The notes under the pieces: generated by a model
What the model saw: only the letters and a program-made list of their open reading frames with translations
What the model was told of the DNA's origin: nothing
Databases searched by the model: none
Translations under genes and position numbers: made by a program
Origin: Takakia lepidozioides
Lineage: Eukaryota; Streptophyta; Takakiopsida; Takakiales; Takakiaceae
Assembly: GCA_030704615.1 (NCBI GenBank)
Contig: CM060732.1
Span: forward strand, 63,777,053-63,841,052
DNA: 64,000 nucleotides
Direction of reading: 5' to 3'
Part shown: positions 10,800 through 22,406 of the stretch, piece by piece
Layout of the letters: each line of letters starts with the position of its first letter
How positions within the stretch are numbered: the first letter of the stretch is position 1

Positions 10800-12840
10800 T
10801 GTGATGACCGAGGGTGATTTCATTGGCGTGCTTACCAAGGTGGCCAGAGCAGATGCTACATCGGAGAGAGAGCGAGGAAAACTCAATGAGTGAGGGCATG
10901 AGAAGTCAGTTAGTGTATGAACAAACATGGAGCCAAGGGCAGCACCCTTGCAAAGAGTATGAGGCAGTACCTTCTTCCAGCGTCTCGGTTTGAAGTTGTG
11001 AGAAGCACTCAGGCCTTAACTCAAAGCCTGAAGATGGTACAAGCCTGTAAAACAGAATTTACATCGGAATTTATCTATTTATTTAAGAGAAGAGAAAAAA
11101 GAAAGTGGAACCTCGTTATTCTGCCTTCGTGGCTTTCTGCACGGTTAACTTTTCCTTACCTATTTTTCAGGGCTTCATAAAAAGAAAAGGGCACCTTGTT
11201 ACTAAGGGGTGGACTCTCGGGTTTGAACTCCTCACCATCTGGTGTAAGCTTATGGAATTCACTCACTGCCAACCGACTTTCCAAGTTCCGGAGCCCATTA
11301 GCTAAGTTTGTAGGAATGTCTTATATAGAAAAACAACACATGAGGGCTGGGCGTTCCTCCGCACTATTAAGATGACTTCTGAGAACAACGTCCACGTCGA
11401 TGGGCTATATCCAAGTTTTATGAAAAGATGAGAATTTATTTCATTTGATATTAATTTGACTTGTGTAATGACCGTGGCTCGTTTTTTATACAAGTGGTTA
11501 AAAAATCTGGATTACGAATGCTGTTTATATGATATCTTTTTCATCTTTATTTTCAATTGGTTTAGATTTCAAAACGTTTGGATTTTTATTTAATGTCACG
11601 GTTTCATGAAGAAACTTTGTTGTTTTCTAGTTAATGCATATTTGTTCCAGCGTTCATCATGTATTTTGTCTTTAATTAAATCATTAAGAAAAAACATTCT
11701 TTCTGTATTATTTGAAGTGCATGCCCAAGTTGTTTTGATAAAAATCTTTGTCTTGATAAAATTTATTGATATTTGTTCTGCCACTTTCCAATTCCACTTA
11801 TCTATCGAGCTGTGCAGAATTGGATGCCAACCTTAGGGCCGGGATATGTGGAAAGGAAGTTTCTGAGATTTGTAACTATGTCAGCCTGAATATTACAAAA
11901 CATTCTGGTCTACTATGGGCACTTGGTTGGATGTGGTAGCCACTGGTCTTGAATCTTGGGCCATGCAGCTTTACTATATGTTTTAATTAAGGGACAACTA
12001 AAATTGTTAAGCCAGAGAGCTCTTGTAGTTCCCTGCATCATGAGAGGCCTTCACTACAGCCTCCCGCAAATCTGCCAGCCTGGATCACCAGCTCCAAGTG
12101 TCAGCACAGCATTGGTACAATATTCCATGTCCACAGCATTTTGTCAAACAGTTTCACTACTTGCTAGAGTTCAACCCTCCAGGCAGGTGCTCTTGCCTGC
12201 TCATGGCTAACTTACTTAGACTTGATATGGATTGCCGGCGGGTATGATCTGGACTAGAAATTTTTCCCCAGAGATTGTTTGAACACATCCTCACTTTATC
12301 TGTACCCTTATCATATTTATTGTCCCCCCCACCCCGTTGCAATATTGTTGTGCATATATATATTCCACAAGATTTTAAGGCTTGTTTCTTACTGGAGTGA
12401 AGTCCAACTGCACAAAAAACGTTTGCTATAATCACTTAGCAAACAGCAGGAATGGTCTTGTGTATGAGACATCCTGCAAAGTCTTGCCAAGAGAAGATTA
12501 AAGACAAATTGCACTCTGGCGGCCCCTAATTGGAGATGGAAGTGTTGAATGACTTCAACAAACTTAATGAATTGGTTGCAAAATCTTGCCAGTCTGTGGT
12601 ACTGAGAAGTAGCCTGCTTTTGCATGTGGGTGACCAAATTCTTGGAGCTTGATACTCTCTTTTTCAATATCTCTCCCCTTCCCAGATGCTAACTTGTGTA
12701 ATGCTTGAGTTGAACTGAAGATGTCCAGAAACAATGACATTGTTGAGGGATACATTACTGGCATACATGCATGTAGACAGATGGAAACAAAAGTGAGCAG
12801 ACTGATGTATGTAACCTTGTCAGCCATCACTCAGTCCCTT
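10800..12840. other. No supported gene
   Basis: AT-rich stretches (11,400-11,800) and short frames on both strands without recognisable domains. A minus-strand frame at 12,564-12,830 (ALHKLASGKGRDIEKESIK) is mildly coding-like but cannot be assigned. Confidence 0.5.
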
Positions 12841-12841
12841 T

Positions 12842-13330
12842 GCATTTGCTCATAGATTTTGAGGGCCTCTTCACTATGACCACACTCTCATATCATGTGG
12901 CCATTGCACTCCATGACACCACTATCATGATTATCCATTTTGTCAAACACTTAACGTGCTTCTTTCACACTCCCACATTTAGCATACATATGGACTAGGG
13001 TAGTCTCCAAATTAATATATGACATAATCCCAGCTTCCTTGATGTCAGCATGGATCTGCTTCTCTGTTTCTAGTGCTCTAAGCTAGCACAGGCATCGAGA
13101 ATGGTAATATACGTGACTCTGTCAGGTATCACCCCTTCCTGTTCCATTTGCTCATAGATTTTGAGAGCCTCTTCGCCATGTCCAAGCTGAGCATACCCTG
13201 TGATCACGACACTCCATGAGCCCACATCGTGCTTACACATTCTGTCAAACACTTCACGCGCATCCTTCACACTCCCGCAACTGGCATACATGTGGACAAG
13301 AGCGGTGTCAAAATATTTTCTGACTGAATT
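12842..13330 (-). pseudogene. PPR pseudogene fragment (PLS-type repeats)
   Basis: The minus strand encodes PPR helix-pair repeats: ALVHMYASCGSVKDAREVF, MCKHDVGSWSVVITGYAQ, EEALKIYEQMEQEG and DRVTYITILDACAS. A second, more decayed set follows (ALETEKQIHADI, TTLVHMYAKCGSVKEAR, EEALKIYEQMQR). Stops and frame changes interrupt it, for example a stop after LDACAS near 13,085 and a stop where VFDKM should continue. PPR proteins bind organellar RNA, and the L and S spacing here is that of plant editing or splicing factors. It belongs with the PPR fragment at 13.6-14.4 kb. Confidence 0.78.
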
Positions 13331-13600
13331 CCAGTTTTGATGATATCAGCAGGATTCCCCTGCCACTTTCCAGGGCTCAAATCACTTGCACTCTGTAACT
13401 AGGCTACTCGGTCACCACAGATTTGAGCTTACACACAGTGGGAGAACACAAACCTATGCTTCTTCTTGACACGGATGGTGCCCCATCACACCCAACATCA
13501 TCCACATGCCCTGCAATATCACAATGATAGCCGCAAAGAAGGAAGATAAATGTCAATCCAAATTGCCATATTGGCTAGAAATTGTATGCAAAAAAACAAT

Positions 13601-14360
13601 TTAGATGAGTCTCTCTTGTGATGCATGCAATTTCAAGAAGATGCCATTTGCAGTTGGCATGCAAGTGTCCACGAGAGGATTTAGGGTAGGAGTTGCACCT
13701 GCATACTCCTGGAGGAAATCCATTGTGGATGGTGACAAAGCAGCGTTCAGATTCCACCATGCACGGTAAAAAAGGTCCACCATGCAGCCATAATGTTCCA
13801 CAGTAGCATTGAGCCCATGATCTCGACTCATGGGATCAAAATAGTGTTGGCCTAGACCCCCCTGATTACATGCCAATAGAAGACATACAAAGGTGATACC
13901 ATTCACCTTTTCTGTTGCATGTGTTCAAATACACGAAGAGCCTCCCTACCATACCCATGCTGGATATCCGTGTCAATATCCTAGCTTTGATGATGGCACC
14001 ATGGATCTATATGCCCTTTTCCAGGGCGGCAAGATGCGCGCACATATTGAGAATGCAAATCAACACAACTTTGTTGGGCTTGACACATTCCCTCATCATT
14101 TGCTCACATATGTCTATAGCCTCTTTATTATACCCATGCTGAGCATATCCTGTTAACATTGCACTCCATGAGATAGCATCTTGTTGAGCCATATTGTCAA
14201 ACACTTGACGCGAATCCTTTAGGCTGCCACACTTTGCATTCATGTCCACAAGGGCATTCTCGAGAATGAAATCTGGTATAATCCCAGTTTTGATGATGTC
14301 AGCATGTACCTTTTTGCCCTTTTCCATGTTGGAAAACAGCTCATAATCTGCATCTTGACT
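13601..14360 (-). pseudogene. PPR pseudogene, C-terminal repeats and E-type end, cut by an LTR
   Basis: From 14,360 downward the minus strand reads EKGKKVHADIIKTG, ENALVDMNAKCGSLKDSRQ, VFDNMAQQDAISWSAMLTG, YAQHGYNKEAIDICEQMMRE and CAHLAALEKGI. The frame is then lost, and about 13,906-13,601 reads the region that normally precedes the E domain (NGITFVCLLLACNQGG, RDHGLNATVEHYGCMVDLF). The N-terminal side stops abruptly at 14,360, where a copia-type LTR begins, so the retroelement landed inside the PPR gene. Internal repeats between the two blocks are missing or scrambled. Confidence 0.75.
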
Positions 14361-14628
14361 TGTAGATAAAGTTAGAGACATTAAAACTAACTCTCTATTT
14401 AGAGAGGCTTTTGTCTCTTAAGGTTAAAGCTAGTCCATTTGGGACTACTTAACGTATGTAATGAAAGTAGGTATAAAAGGCAAGTCTTAGTGATTGCTTT
14501 TAGCCTAGCTAGAACTATATAAGAAGCTCGGGGGTGAAGCCACATATCAATTGTTCATGTTGTGTGTTTCTATGGTTGGTGAAGAGCTTCTATACAATCC
14601 TCATTTGTTGTTCTATCTACGTTTTTCA
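14361..14628 (+). mobile_element. Ty1/copia-type LTR
   Basis: A 268-bp block begins TGTAGATAAAG and ends TTTTTCA, the TG...CA ends of an LTR. It has a TATA-like GGTATAAAAGG at about 14,470 and is followed after two bases by a primer binding site. It splits a PPR reading frame on the left. No second LTR or pol region is seen to the right. Internal sequence seems to continue only to about 14,959, where a CACTA-type end begins, so the element is a truncated 5' end. Confidence 0.65.
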
Positions 14629-14631
14629 ATA

Positions 14632-14644
14632 TGGTATCAGAACC
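14632..14644 (+). other. Retroelement primer binding site (initiator tRNA-Met type)
   Basis: TGGTATCAGAACC lies two bases after the LTR end. TGGTATCAGA is the usual plant retrotransposon primer binding site, complementary to the 3' end of initiator methionine tRNA. Its position supports the LTR call and the plus-strand orientation. Confidence 0.7.
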
Positions 14645-14959
14645 TAGTTGCTAGAAGGTGGCTGCAGTTTCATGCTAGATAGAGGAGGTGCCAGCGAGGA
14701 CGTGATCAAAGTGAGCTCCTAGTCAAAGCAATTCGGTCCACGACCAGTGATCAGTAAAAGTCTGTGAGTTTGCTGATTGTCAAGATCCTCCTGTCAGCAG
14801 GCCTATGATGACCTTGCTGCTACTGATGTAGCCCCTCTTCTCAACATTTTTTGTGCTGATCGGTACCCATTGGCCTTGGATTCACATGGCGTATTGGCTG
14901 CTTGGGGCTGGTCTAGCCTTCTTGATGATCCTGGTTGATTTATTCGTGTGTTAGTATGC

Positions 14960-15310
14960 ACTACAACATATTGCGGCTTTTATGACTCCCATGGGTGCGC
15001 TGTCACGACAAATTTGTGGTAGAAATGCCATTTGCAGTTGTAAATGCCTTTTGAAGTCATAACATAGATCACGACGAAGCCGTTTTATGCGACTGTATGA
15101 CTCCGAACTTTGCGCAACACAGGTCAAACACCCTTTGACCAGGAATATTGCCATGGCGGATATGACTACCAGTCAGGGTCATGCCCATACTAGAATGACG
15201 TGTGCATATTGCTAGACGGACATATGACTTCATGACTGCCACTCTAATGCATTCTGCCAGATCATCACATGCCGTCATGACATGGAGAGTCTGTGACATT
15301 GAACAACTTA
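14960..15310. mobile_element. CACTA-type terminus, family B, with subterminal motif
   Basis: Begins CACTACAACATATTG, then TTTTATGACTC and GGGTG, matching the terminus at 49,920 (CACTAGTATATATTG, TTTTTATGACTAC, GGGTG) with few gaps. Variants of GTAGTCAT / ATGACT recur to about 15,300. It abuts the truncated copia sequence. The other end of this element was not found, so only one terminus is claimed. Confidence 0.42.
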
Positions 15311-17300
15311 TGAGGTGTCTACATATGATTGGTTAAGTGGTTTTGATATTGTGGTGCGGGGGATGCAAGTGAAGGGAATGGTTGCACACGAAGCAGATTA
15401 GTAGGCCGTTTGCGCTTTGTGGAGAAGAATGGAACGTGAAGCCAACATGCTAGAGAGGCGATCTGGAACCGCATCTGTTTGTGACGTTACGTTCAAATGG
15501 CGACGTGCATTTTAGTGTTTGTTGATCGCGGACAACATCAAAAGCAAGCCTCATACTACGGAATGACAGACGAACAAATGAACACTCTAACATATCGCCT
15601 TGTGCATGTCGTCCGGGTAGCAAGCCGTCCTGGAGATCGACGTCGTGTGGTACTGGAATAGAAGCTTGGCAATACGGTCTGTTCTGATCCACCCACTTTG
15701 CCATGGGGGGGTGTTCTAAGAATGGGAGAGCCCATGAATTCAGCTTCTTGTATGATAAAACAACTGAGATAACAGCTCATGTTGTTCTCTCTAATGTACA
15801 TATCCCCAATGACCTGCCCCAAGCTAGAACAGCAGCAGGATGACATCAGGGAATAATGATGTGGTGCAAGGCATGGAACACCTGCAGGGCACCAGCATTG
15901 TAGTGCTAAATGTACTACACCCTGCTTGAGCCATTCACAGATGGGGGACTCTACAAGTGAGTCACATGGTGTTAGCTGGGGCATGAGAGAAACTGCCCAT
16001 AAAATGCATCTGCGCAAAGAACCCATTCAACCAGCCAGAGCATCATCTATGCGGATTGCCGGATTCTTTTGGGAAAAATGCAAACATGATAAGTAGGGAC
16101 CAAGCTTAAAAGCACCACTGGTATTCAATGGTCCATAACACGAGCCTGCCCAATATAAGACCCACAAAATCACTGGGGCAATTATGTAATGTAAACTGGA
16201 AGGCACATGCACTTTGTCAACAATGTACCCAAAGGCAGAACTGATGTGTAAATCTGCATGTCGTTCCAAAGTCTATAGTGACATAAATGTCATGTCACGT
16301 TGCCAGACAGACACACCATGTAAGTTGGACACCTCCAACACCTGCAAAAAGGACACCCCCCAACCCTTAGTGCCAGTCTTATGAATCCCACATTATTCAT
16401 GAATCAACCGGGATTACATATTGAATTTTGCCCCTTCATATACTTGAGATAGAGAAAGGCAGTTGGGGGGGGAAGTCGTACCTCATTCTAGGTACTAGTA
16501 CACATCCACATCAACCAACTCCTCATCACTGGACTCTGAATCTCCATCGCAACTGTCCTCCGTGGGACATGGATGTGCTTCCTCAGATCGCATGTCTCTG
16601 TAAAGTGAAGCAACCTCTTCAGGTGTTGTCGCGCGACTTTTACTCACCCATCCCTTCGCTATCCGAGGCGGGAACTCCAAGATAGAAGAGTTGGAAATCT
16701 CTAAGCACTCAGCCCGCTCAGAACAATCAGTCATGACCTACAACTAGTGTATCATGGGGGTGTTTCCTATTTATTTTCCTTCCCGCATTCATGTTAGCTA
16801 GTTACCTTACTGTTGGTATTTAAGTATTAGTTTGCTTCAGCAATCTATCGGATTCCATCAACTCATCCATTCATTCCACAGCTTCACTCAGATCTCTCTA
16901 CACAGTGTGAGTATGAAGTATGTATCAGATTAATATCTATCAAGTATCAGGCTGAAGCCATGGTATCTCTATTCTGCTCTACATTACAACTCTACTTCTT
17001 GCATTCAGCAAGTATCAACAGATCGTTCTCCTCCTACTCCATGCTCTCCCCCTATCTGCTCAGAGATGTGCTCTCTGCTTCATTTCCAAGTTCTGATTTC
17101 CCCCGAAGTCATCCCCAACTCCTTCCCGAAGTGATTCCCCAAGAAGTGATCCTTTTCCAGTCCTCGCTCCTGGCTTTCTCTTCCTACCTGTTGTTTTAAC
17201 CGTTTCCCTCACTAACCGTCATCCGTGAACTAACATGTTCCATTCGCAGATATTGTTCCCACAGTCGTTCCCTGTCCTGCTATCCGTTCCCTATGGTCGT
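15311..17300. other. No supported gene; possible promoter-like region near 16.8 kb
   Basis: Frames on both strands are short and unrecognised. Around 16,790-16,920 a TATA-like GGTATTTAAGTA is followed by a CT-rich leader, which might be part of an unrecognised plus-strand LTR. No matching second copy was seen in the window, so it is not called as one. Confidence 0.35.
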
Positions 17301-17310
17301 GACAGCTATG

Positions 17311-17590
17311 TCAAGCTGTGACTGGCTGTGTGAAACTATGACGGGCTGTGACTAGCTGTGCGACTGTGTTGGGCTGTGACGGGCTGTGTCGGGCTGTGAT
17401 TGGCTGTGCGACTGTGTTGGGCTGTGTCGGGCTGTGTCGGGCTGTGACTGGCTGTGTGGCTGTGACGGGCTGTGTTTGGCTGTGATTGGCTGTGACGATT
17501 GTGTCTGGCTGTGACGGGCTGTGTTGGACTGTGATGGGCTGTGTCGGACTGTGATGGGCTGTGTTGGCTGTGACGGGCTGTGTACCCCCC
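17311..17590. repeat. Minisatellite of GGCTGTGA / TCACAGCC units
   Basis: Tandem, imperfect units of about 10-11 bp, typically GGCTGTGACG and GGCTGTGTCG on the plus strand (TCACAGCC on the minus strand). The array ends in a run of C at 17,586. All minus-strand frames stay open through it and give Ser/Pro/Gln/His-rich repeats (HSPTQPVTA), a by-product of the unit. Arrays with the same core occur at 25.6-26.4 kb and 29.16-29.46 kb. Confidence 0.85.
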
Positions 17591-17744
17591 CCCCCAAAAT
17601 GCGCTGCTGTCACCCCTAAGGCTCATGTTGGTCTCAGTCTGTGCAAAAATTAAGGGTACCCCACAGATCCCGTAAAAGTGCCTAAGTCCCAGACAGTCCT
17701 CTAACATTACCCCTTCCCCTCTCAAAAAGTCGTGTCCTCACGGT

Positions 17745-18068
17745 TTACTGTTTGGGATTTGTAACCCTTTGTGAGCGAGCACCCTTCTGACGGTTAGAGT
17801 CTCGTGAAGGACTCCGTGTACGAGCCCGTGTCCTGTCACTGGTTGAGGGAGATGATTGAACACTACCTGGATATATCAGTCCCTCTGGAGGCTGATATCG
17901 AGGTAATCTTTCAGGCATAGGAGACCCCCGTCGCTTCTTCTCTGCCATCTGAATTGCATAGTCCTCTGCCATGTCAAAAGAGTCCGCTGAAGAAACAGTT
18001 GTATCAGAATCCTCGTCCCCCCTGAGATGTTTTAACTGTCGAACTCTAATTGGAATTCTCTGGGGCAT
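17745..18068 (-). CDS. Short Arg/Ser/Pro-rich ORF at the 3' end of a retroelement
   Basis: A 107-codon frame, MPQRIPIRVRQLKHLRGDE to SQRVTNPKQ, rich in Arg, Ser and Pro (RARTRSPSRDSNRQKGARS). It lies 6 bp after the stop of the next ORF on the same strand and probably belongs with it. Basic, disordered tails of this kind occur in retroelement Gag-like or nucleic-acid-binding proteins. No domain is recognised. Confidence 0.4.
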   Translation of the reverse strand: MPQRIPIRVRQLKHLRGDEDSDTTVSSADSFDMAEDYAIQMAEKKRRGSPMPERLPRYQPPEGLIYPGSVQSSPSTSDRTRARTRSPSRDSNRQKGARSQRVTNPKQ

Positions 18069-18074
18069 ACAATG

Positions 18075-18746
18075 TTATCCCACCATGTCTGGAAGTTTAA
18101 ACTGTAAAACTTGTTGTAAGCGCTGAATTGCAAAATTGGTGAAGACCCTGAGCTCCTTGTCTGTCCAGGTGAGTGGGGTACCAATGACTTGTGAATTGTG
18201 CAAATATTTCCATGCCTCATGTCCCTTAAAGAAAATATCGTCAGGCCCGAATTTCTGTGTTGACAAATTGTTCCAGGCCGCATGAAACCATGAACGAATC
18301 TGAGAATCCTTTTGCATCATAACTTTTGCCTCATATAGGTACATATGAGGTGGCACTGAAGGTAAGACCCAATGATCCCCACTGGAATAACTCAGAAAGC
18401 GCGTTTGCATCTTCTGCTGCTCAATGTGATAACGTACCAGAAAACAAGCAGCGTAGTGTAACCCGCAGCCCATGACAATACTTGCTACCTCTTTGGTCTT
18501 GGTATAAATGAATCCATGTACAACTTGGAAGGCAATTAATTCCTTCAACATGGTACTTGCCTCATGCCAGTACTGCGCAAAGTGATGATCCTCAATTGGT
18601 CGATTGTTCGGAAGAACTTTAGTCCTAGTTGCCACTGGCAGCCAATTGCGCATGATTTGATAGTAATGTGCCAACGACTGCGGAGGACTAAATTCCTTCC
18701 AAGCCAAATCCAACACAATGGGAATTTGGTTGAAGGGCATAATCAT
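18075..18746 (-). CDS. Globular ORF of a retroelement, unidentified
   Basis: A 223-codon frame beginning MIMPFNQIPIVLDLAWKEF, with many aromatic residues (HYYQIMRNWLPV, SYSSGDHWVLPSVPPHMYLY, IRSWFHAAWNNL). It reads like a folded domain. It sits between a coiled-coil ORF (18.8-19.7 kb) and a basic tail (17.75-18.07 kb), all on the minus strand with short gaps, suggesting one element-encoded protein or polycistronic set. I recognise no family. It may be the extra ORF that some plant gypsy lineages carry near the 3' end. Confidence 0.4.
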   Translation of the reverse strand: MIMPFNQIPIVLDLAWKEFSPPQSLAHYYQIMRNWLPVATRTKVLPNNRPIEDHHFAQYWHEASTMLKELIAFQVVHGFIYTKTKEVASIVMGCGLHYAACFLVRYHIEQQKMQTRFLSYSSGDHWVLPSVPPHMYLYEAKVMMQKDSQIRSWFHAAWNNLSTQKFGPDDIFFKGHEAWKYLHNSQVIGTPLTWTDKELRVFTNFAIQRLQQVLQFKLPDMVG

Positions 18747-18785
18747 AGCCCGACTGTACTCCGTGCAGCTGGAGTTTTGGGTGGG

Positions 18786-19720
18786 TTAAAAGCAGCATTC
18801 CCCCATACCAGGCTGTGGTGGCTGTGGTGTGGCTGTAGTAACAACAGGGTCAGCTACTGTTACAGTGACTTGTGGTGGATTTGGTGGCATTGGCTCTTGT
18901 ACCATTGGCATCTCCTGCACCCCCTGCGAAGAAGATTGAAAAGCCAAAGTTCTGGCTTGTAAATAAGAAGCCATCAGTTGTTCCTCAGGTACAAAGACTC
19001 TCTTGTCGATATTTGAAGTGAGGTCCTCCACCTGAGTCTGCAGGCCGTCTACATCCTCCTGTAACTCCGCTATCCTACTATAGACATTGTCTATAGTAAT
19101 TGTGGCAATGTTCTGCACTTGCAGTCTGAGCTCATTCATCTCGCTTTGGGTGAGCTTTCGTGGTGCTTTGCCCTCCACCGGCCCTTGTGCTAACTTGACC
19201 TGCATAAGGTGGTTATCCACCAAGTTGCTTGTGGCACCCCTGAGAGTCTGCTCCTCTGTGAGCCTGTACACATCTATCTGCTGCTGTAAAGCCTCCATGC
19301 GCTTCGCATGAGGTTCAACCAAACTCGCATAGGCAGCAGCCAGATTATTGGCTTCCTTCCAAGCCTTGTTAGCCACAGAGAGTTTCATTTCTATTTACCA
19401 TGAGCGTTTGTTGCAACTCCAGGATGTACCTCTCTTGGTCAGCTTCAACCTGCCTGTATTGCTTGAAAGTATTCTCATTGCGATAGATTGTATTCTTCAT
19501 ATCGACAATGAGTTTCGTTTGCTCGACATTCTCTGCCTCTGCCTTCGTACATCTTTCCGCTTGACTGTTTATTTCTATTGTAGCTTGGTCAAGCATAGTT
19601 GTGAGTATAGCACATTGTATGGCCATCCTGTCATGCACTATCTGCAACTCCGTATGTAGTGCATTCACTTCTTGCAACTTGCTTTCCTGATAGGTCGTCT
19701 CAAGATAGGCGCCGAGGTCA
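18786..19720 (-). CDS. Coiled-coil protein of a retroelement (two frames)
   Basis: From about 19,720 the minus strand reads a heptad-rich, Gln/Glu-rich sequence (NALHTELQIVHDRM, KAEAENVEQTKLIVDMKN, ERYILELQQTLMVN) to a stop at about 19,369. A new frame (19,388-18,786) continues with MEALQQQIDVYRLTEEQT, RIAELQEDVDGLQTQVEDL and a Pro-rich end (PPQVTVTVADPVVTTATPQ). Heptads predict a long coiled coil, as in Gag-like proteins. A frameshift probably joins the two. The N-terminal end abuts reverse transcriptase sequence near 19.7 kb. Confidence 0.4.
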
Positions 19721-20830
19721 ACCTTGCCTTGAGCTCTTGAAAAGCTCGTTCCTGCTCATCTTCCCACTGCCACTCCTGGTCCACCTTGGTCAGCTTGGTT
19801 AGAGCCTTTGCAATGGTACTAAATCCCTTGACAAACCGTCTATAATAGTTTGCCAACCCCATGAAAGCTCGAACTCGGCTCACATCCGTGGGGGGTGGAA
19901 TTTGTGCAATGGCCTCTACCTTAGTTTGCTGTACCCCCAATCCTCCAGGATATATCATGTGACCCAGATACTCAATCTGGTTGTGGAAAAACTTTCACTT
20001 CCCCGGATGCAACTTCAATCCGTGCGCTCTCAAGCGCTCCAATACCACCTGAAGGTGTCTCTCATGCTCCTCCATCGTAACACTAAAGATGATGATGTCA
20101 TCTATGTAGCACCGAGCAAAGTCCACCCCTGCTAGAATCCTATCCATGACTCTCTGAAACTCTGCAGGAGCATTCTTAAGCCCAAATGGTCAGAACCGCC
20201 ACTGGTATAGGCAATCCTTGCCGTGCTCATTGATCCCCCAGAATGTCCGTCTTCTGCTTGTCCGCCTCCTTGATTGGCAACTGGTGATATCCGGATCGTA
20301 AATCCAAAGTGCTAAAGGCCTTAGCATGCCCGATGGCATCAAAGATCTCCTCTGGTGTTGGCATGGCATACTTATCGGACTTGGTCTGACGATTTACAGG
20401 CCAGTAATCACCGCACATACGTCTCTCCGTCCAATTGCCATAGACATCCTTCTTGGCTGGCATCACTGTGGCTGAAACATACTCTCCACCAGAGAGCTCT
20501 ACCAAACCTGCCTCCCAGAGATCTTGAGTCATCATCTGAATCAAAGACCTCTCCATGTCACTGTATCTATAGGGTCTCCGAAAGATTGGCGTGTCAGTGG
20601 CCAACTCAATACGGATCTCTTGACCCTTTAGTGCTCCCAAGTCCTTCAAACTGAAGGCAAAGCAATTCCTGTAAGCCCTCAGGAACCGCCGTATACGTTG
20701 TCTCTCTCCTCCGGTGACAATGGGTCCAATGTCAGGCTCCCAATTGTCCTCCGTAAGTACAACCTTAAGTCCAGTGGGCTTAGAGGTAGATGACGCGTCT
20801 CGTGGTTGCTATGCTGCAACCTCTTGAGCA
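19700..20830 (-). pseudogene. Ty3/gypsy reverse transcriptase
   Basis: Minus-strand reverse transcriptase of Ty3/gypsy type: TPIFRRPYRYSDMERSLI, MPAKKDVYGNW, RMCGDYWPVNRQTKSDKY, FSTLDLRSGYHQLPIKEAD, FGLKNAPAEFQRVMDRIL, then the catalytic CYIDDIIIF (about 20,120-20,088), IEYLGHMIYPGG and FMGLANYYRRFVKGFS. It ends just after RAFQELKARLTSAPI, where RNase H should begin. At least two breaks are seen: one near 20,227 after KQKTDI, and a stop near 19,995 at HPGK*KFFHN. No RNase H or integrase follows; coiled-coil sequence takes their place. It belongs with the gag, protease and methyltransferase upstream. Confidence 0.88.
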
Positions 20831-20949
20831 GTACTCCCCTGCCTGCTCAGTCAATGACAAGACCTCATCCTGCCCCATCATCTCATCATTGAGGACCTCC
20901 TCAACCCGAGAAGAATCCCCAACCTCATCTATCACAGCCGCCTTGGCTG

Positions 20950-22180
20950 CCAACTCCCTCTAACCTCGAGCACCTCCCACGTGTGCCATGGATGCATGCA
21001 CCCCGTGGTCCTCACATGCTCGCCCCCACTCACTGCCTGTACCGTCTCGGTAGGCAGAGAGACCATTGAGGGAAGTGTACTCCGCACTCTGCGTTGCTCA
21101 GCTAGAGCCAAGCTGATAATCCAGGTCAAGCAATTGAGATCCATTGCTTGCCCCAACACTTGACGACGTGATGCCTCAGAAAGAGACGACACCGCCGTGG
21201 TACCAGTGGTAAAACCCATTGCCCGCTCACGCTCGTCAGCATTAGGCTCCACTAACTGCTGCAATTGAGCATCCCACAGGAGGCCAGGTCCACTATCCCG
21301 GAAAGCATGCGATCCTGGGAAGCTGAGCAGTGTAGGTAATGCTGCCCGTGGTTGACCCACCTTGTTGACCACGCCAAAGGCGAACGGTCATCGTGTCTCA
21401 CACGCTGAGACTGCCTCCCTGTGTCCAGAATGTTATCCACTGTGAGATGTGCTGGCCGCTGCACCCATCAAATGCACGCTTGAGCAGTGCGGGTGGCATC
21501 AAGTTAGTCCACCATAGCCGTGGACGATGAGCCGTGACCCCACTGTAGCTGCATCTAGCAACACTGCTGACCCAAGCCACGACCGGACTTGATGCACACT
21601 GGCCATCACCCTGGCCCGAGAATTGCCCATCAGTGGCACATTCTCCAAGATGTATGCTGGAGATACAGCTTGATGAAGCTGCAAGTGGCGCAAACCGCAC
21701 CATCTCCCAAAACAGACCCGACCTCAAGTCTCGCAATCCATTGCCATGCCCGGCTGATGAATGCCCTTGGCAGGGCCAACCTGCCACTACCAGATCAATG
21801 GAGCCACCCGCTCCAAATCCTGCGCCCCCAGCAACGAAATGTCTGCTGGCAAGGCCTGCTGATATCCACGAATTGCAGACACCGACAACAACTCAGGGTA
21901 CCGCTGCACCAACTGAGCAACATGGCGAAGTGAAACGCGTCGTGCAGTCTCATCCCTCTCCACATACAGGTAACGCCGAACTCGTACACCTGCTTGTAAC
22001 ACAGCAGCCAATCCGGTGCTGATCCCGCCAAACAAGTCCAGAAGACAAATGCCTTCATCCGGATACTGCCACACAATAGGTGTGGTGTCCAATGGAGACA
22101 ATTGAGGTGGTCCTGGTGCAATCCCCACACTCTCCTCCTCTCCTGACGGTACAAAAGCCTCCACCCAGGCTTGTTGCACC
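20950..22180 (-). pseudogene. C5-cytosine DNA methyltransferase carried by a gypsy element
   Basis: The minus strand encodes the C5-DNA methyltransferase motifs in order. Motif I is GICLLDLFGGISTGL (about 22,018-22,050). A VERDE-like YLYVERDETARRV follows. Motif IV is LVVAGWPCQGHSSAG (about 21,764-21,790), with the catalytic Cys of PCQ. Motif VI is YILENVPLMG (about 21,640). Then come AHRPRLWWTNLMP, and motifs IX-X as ERERAMGFTTG and RRQVLGQAMDLNCLTWII. Order and the HRPR..W.NL block suggest a Dnmt3-like enzyme, which adds methyl groups to cytosine. Three or more frameshifts (about 21,795, 21,690 and 21,540) kill this copy. It lies between protease and reverse transcriptase, so it is part of the polyprotein region rather than a host gene beside it. 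Confidence 0.88.
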
Positions 22181-22406
22181 GTCGATCAGCATCCCGCTGC
22201 AAATCCTTGCTCGTGCCCCACAATGGAGTCTGAGCAACCATGGTAGGCAACTCCGCCATACCATACATCCTGCTCTCCCGGAGGTGGTACATCCTCTGAA
22301 TGAGCATTGCCCTCAAGCAACTCTCTAGGCCAACTCACTGCCGCTGTGAATGCTGCTAGTGTCGGCATCTTGCCTCGCTGGGCAACCGCAACTCCTCCTA
22401 TGAACG

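Noticed and set aside
17311-17725. Minus-strand ORFs of 81-129 codons with HSPTQP repeats
   Set aside because: Same minisatellite effect as above.
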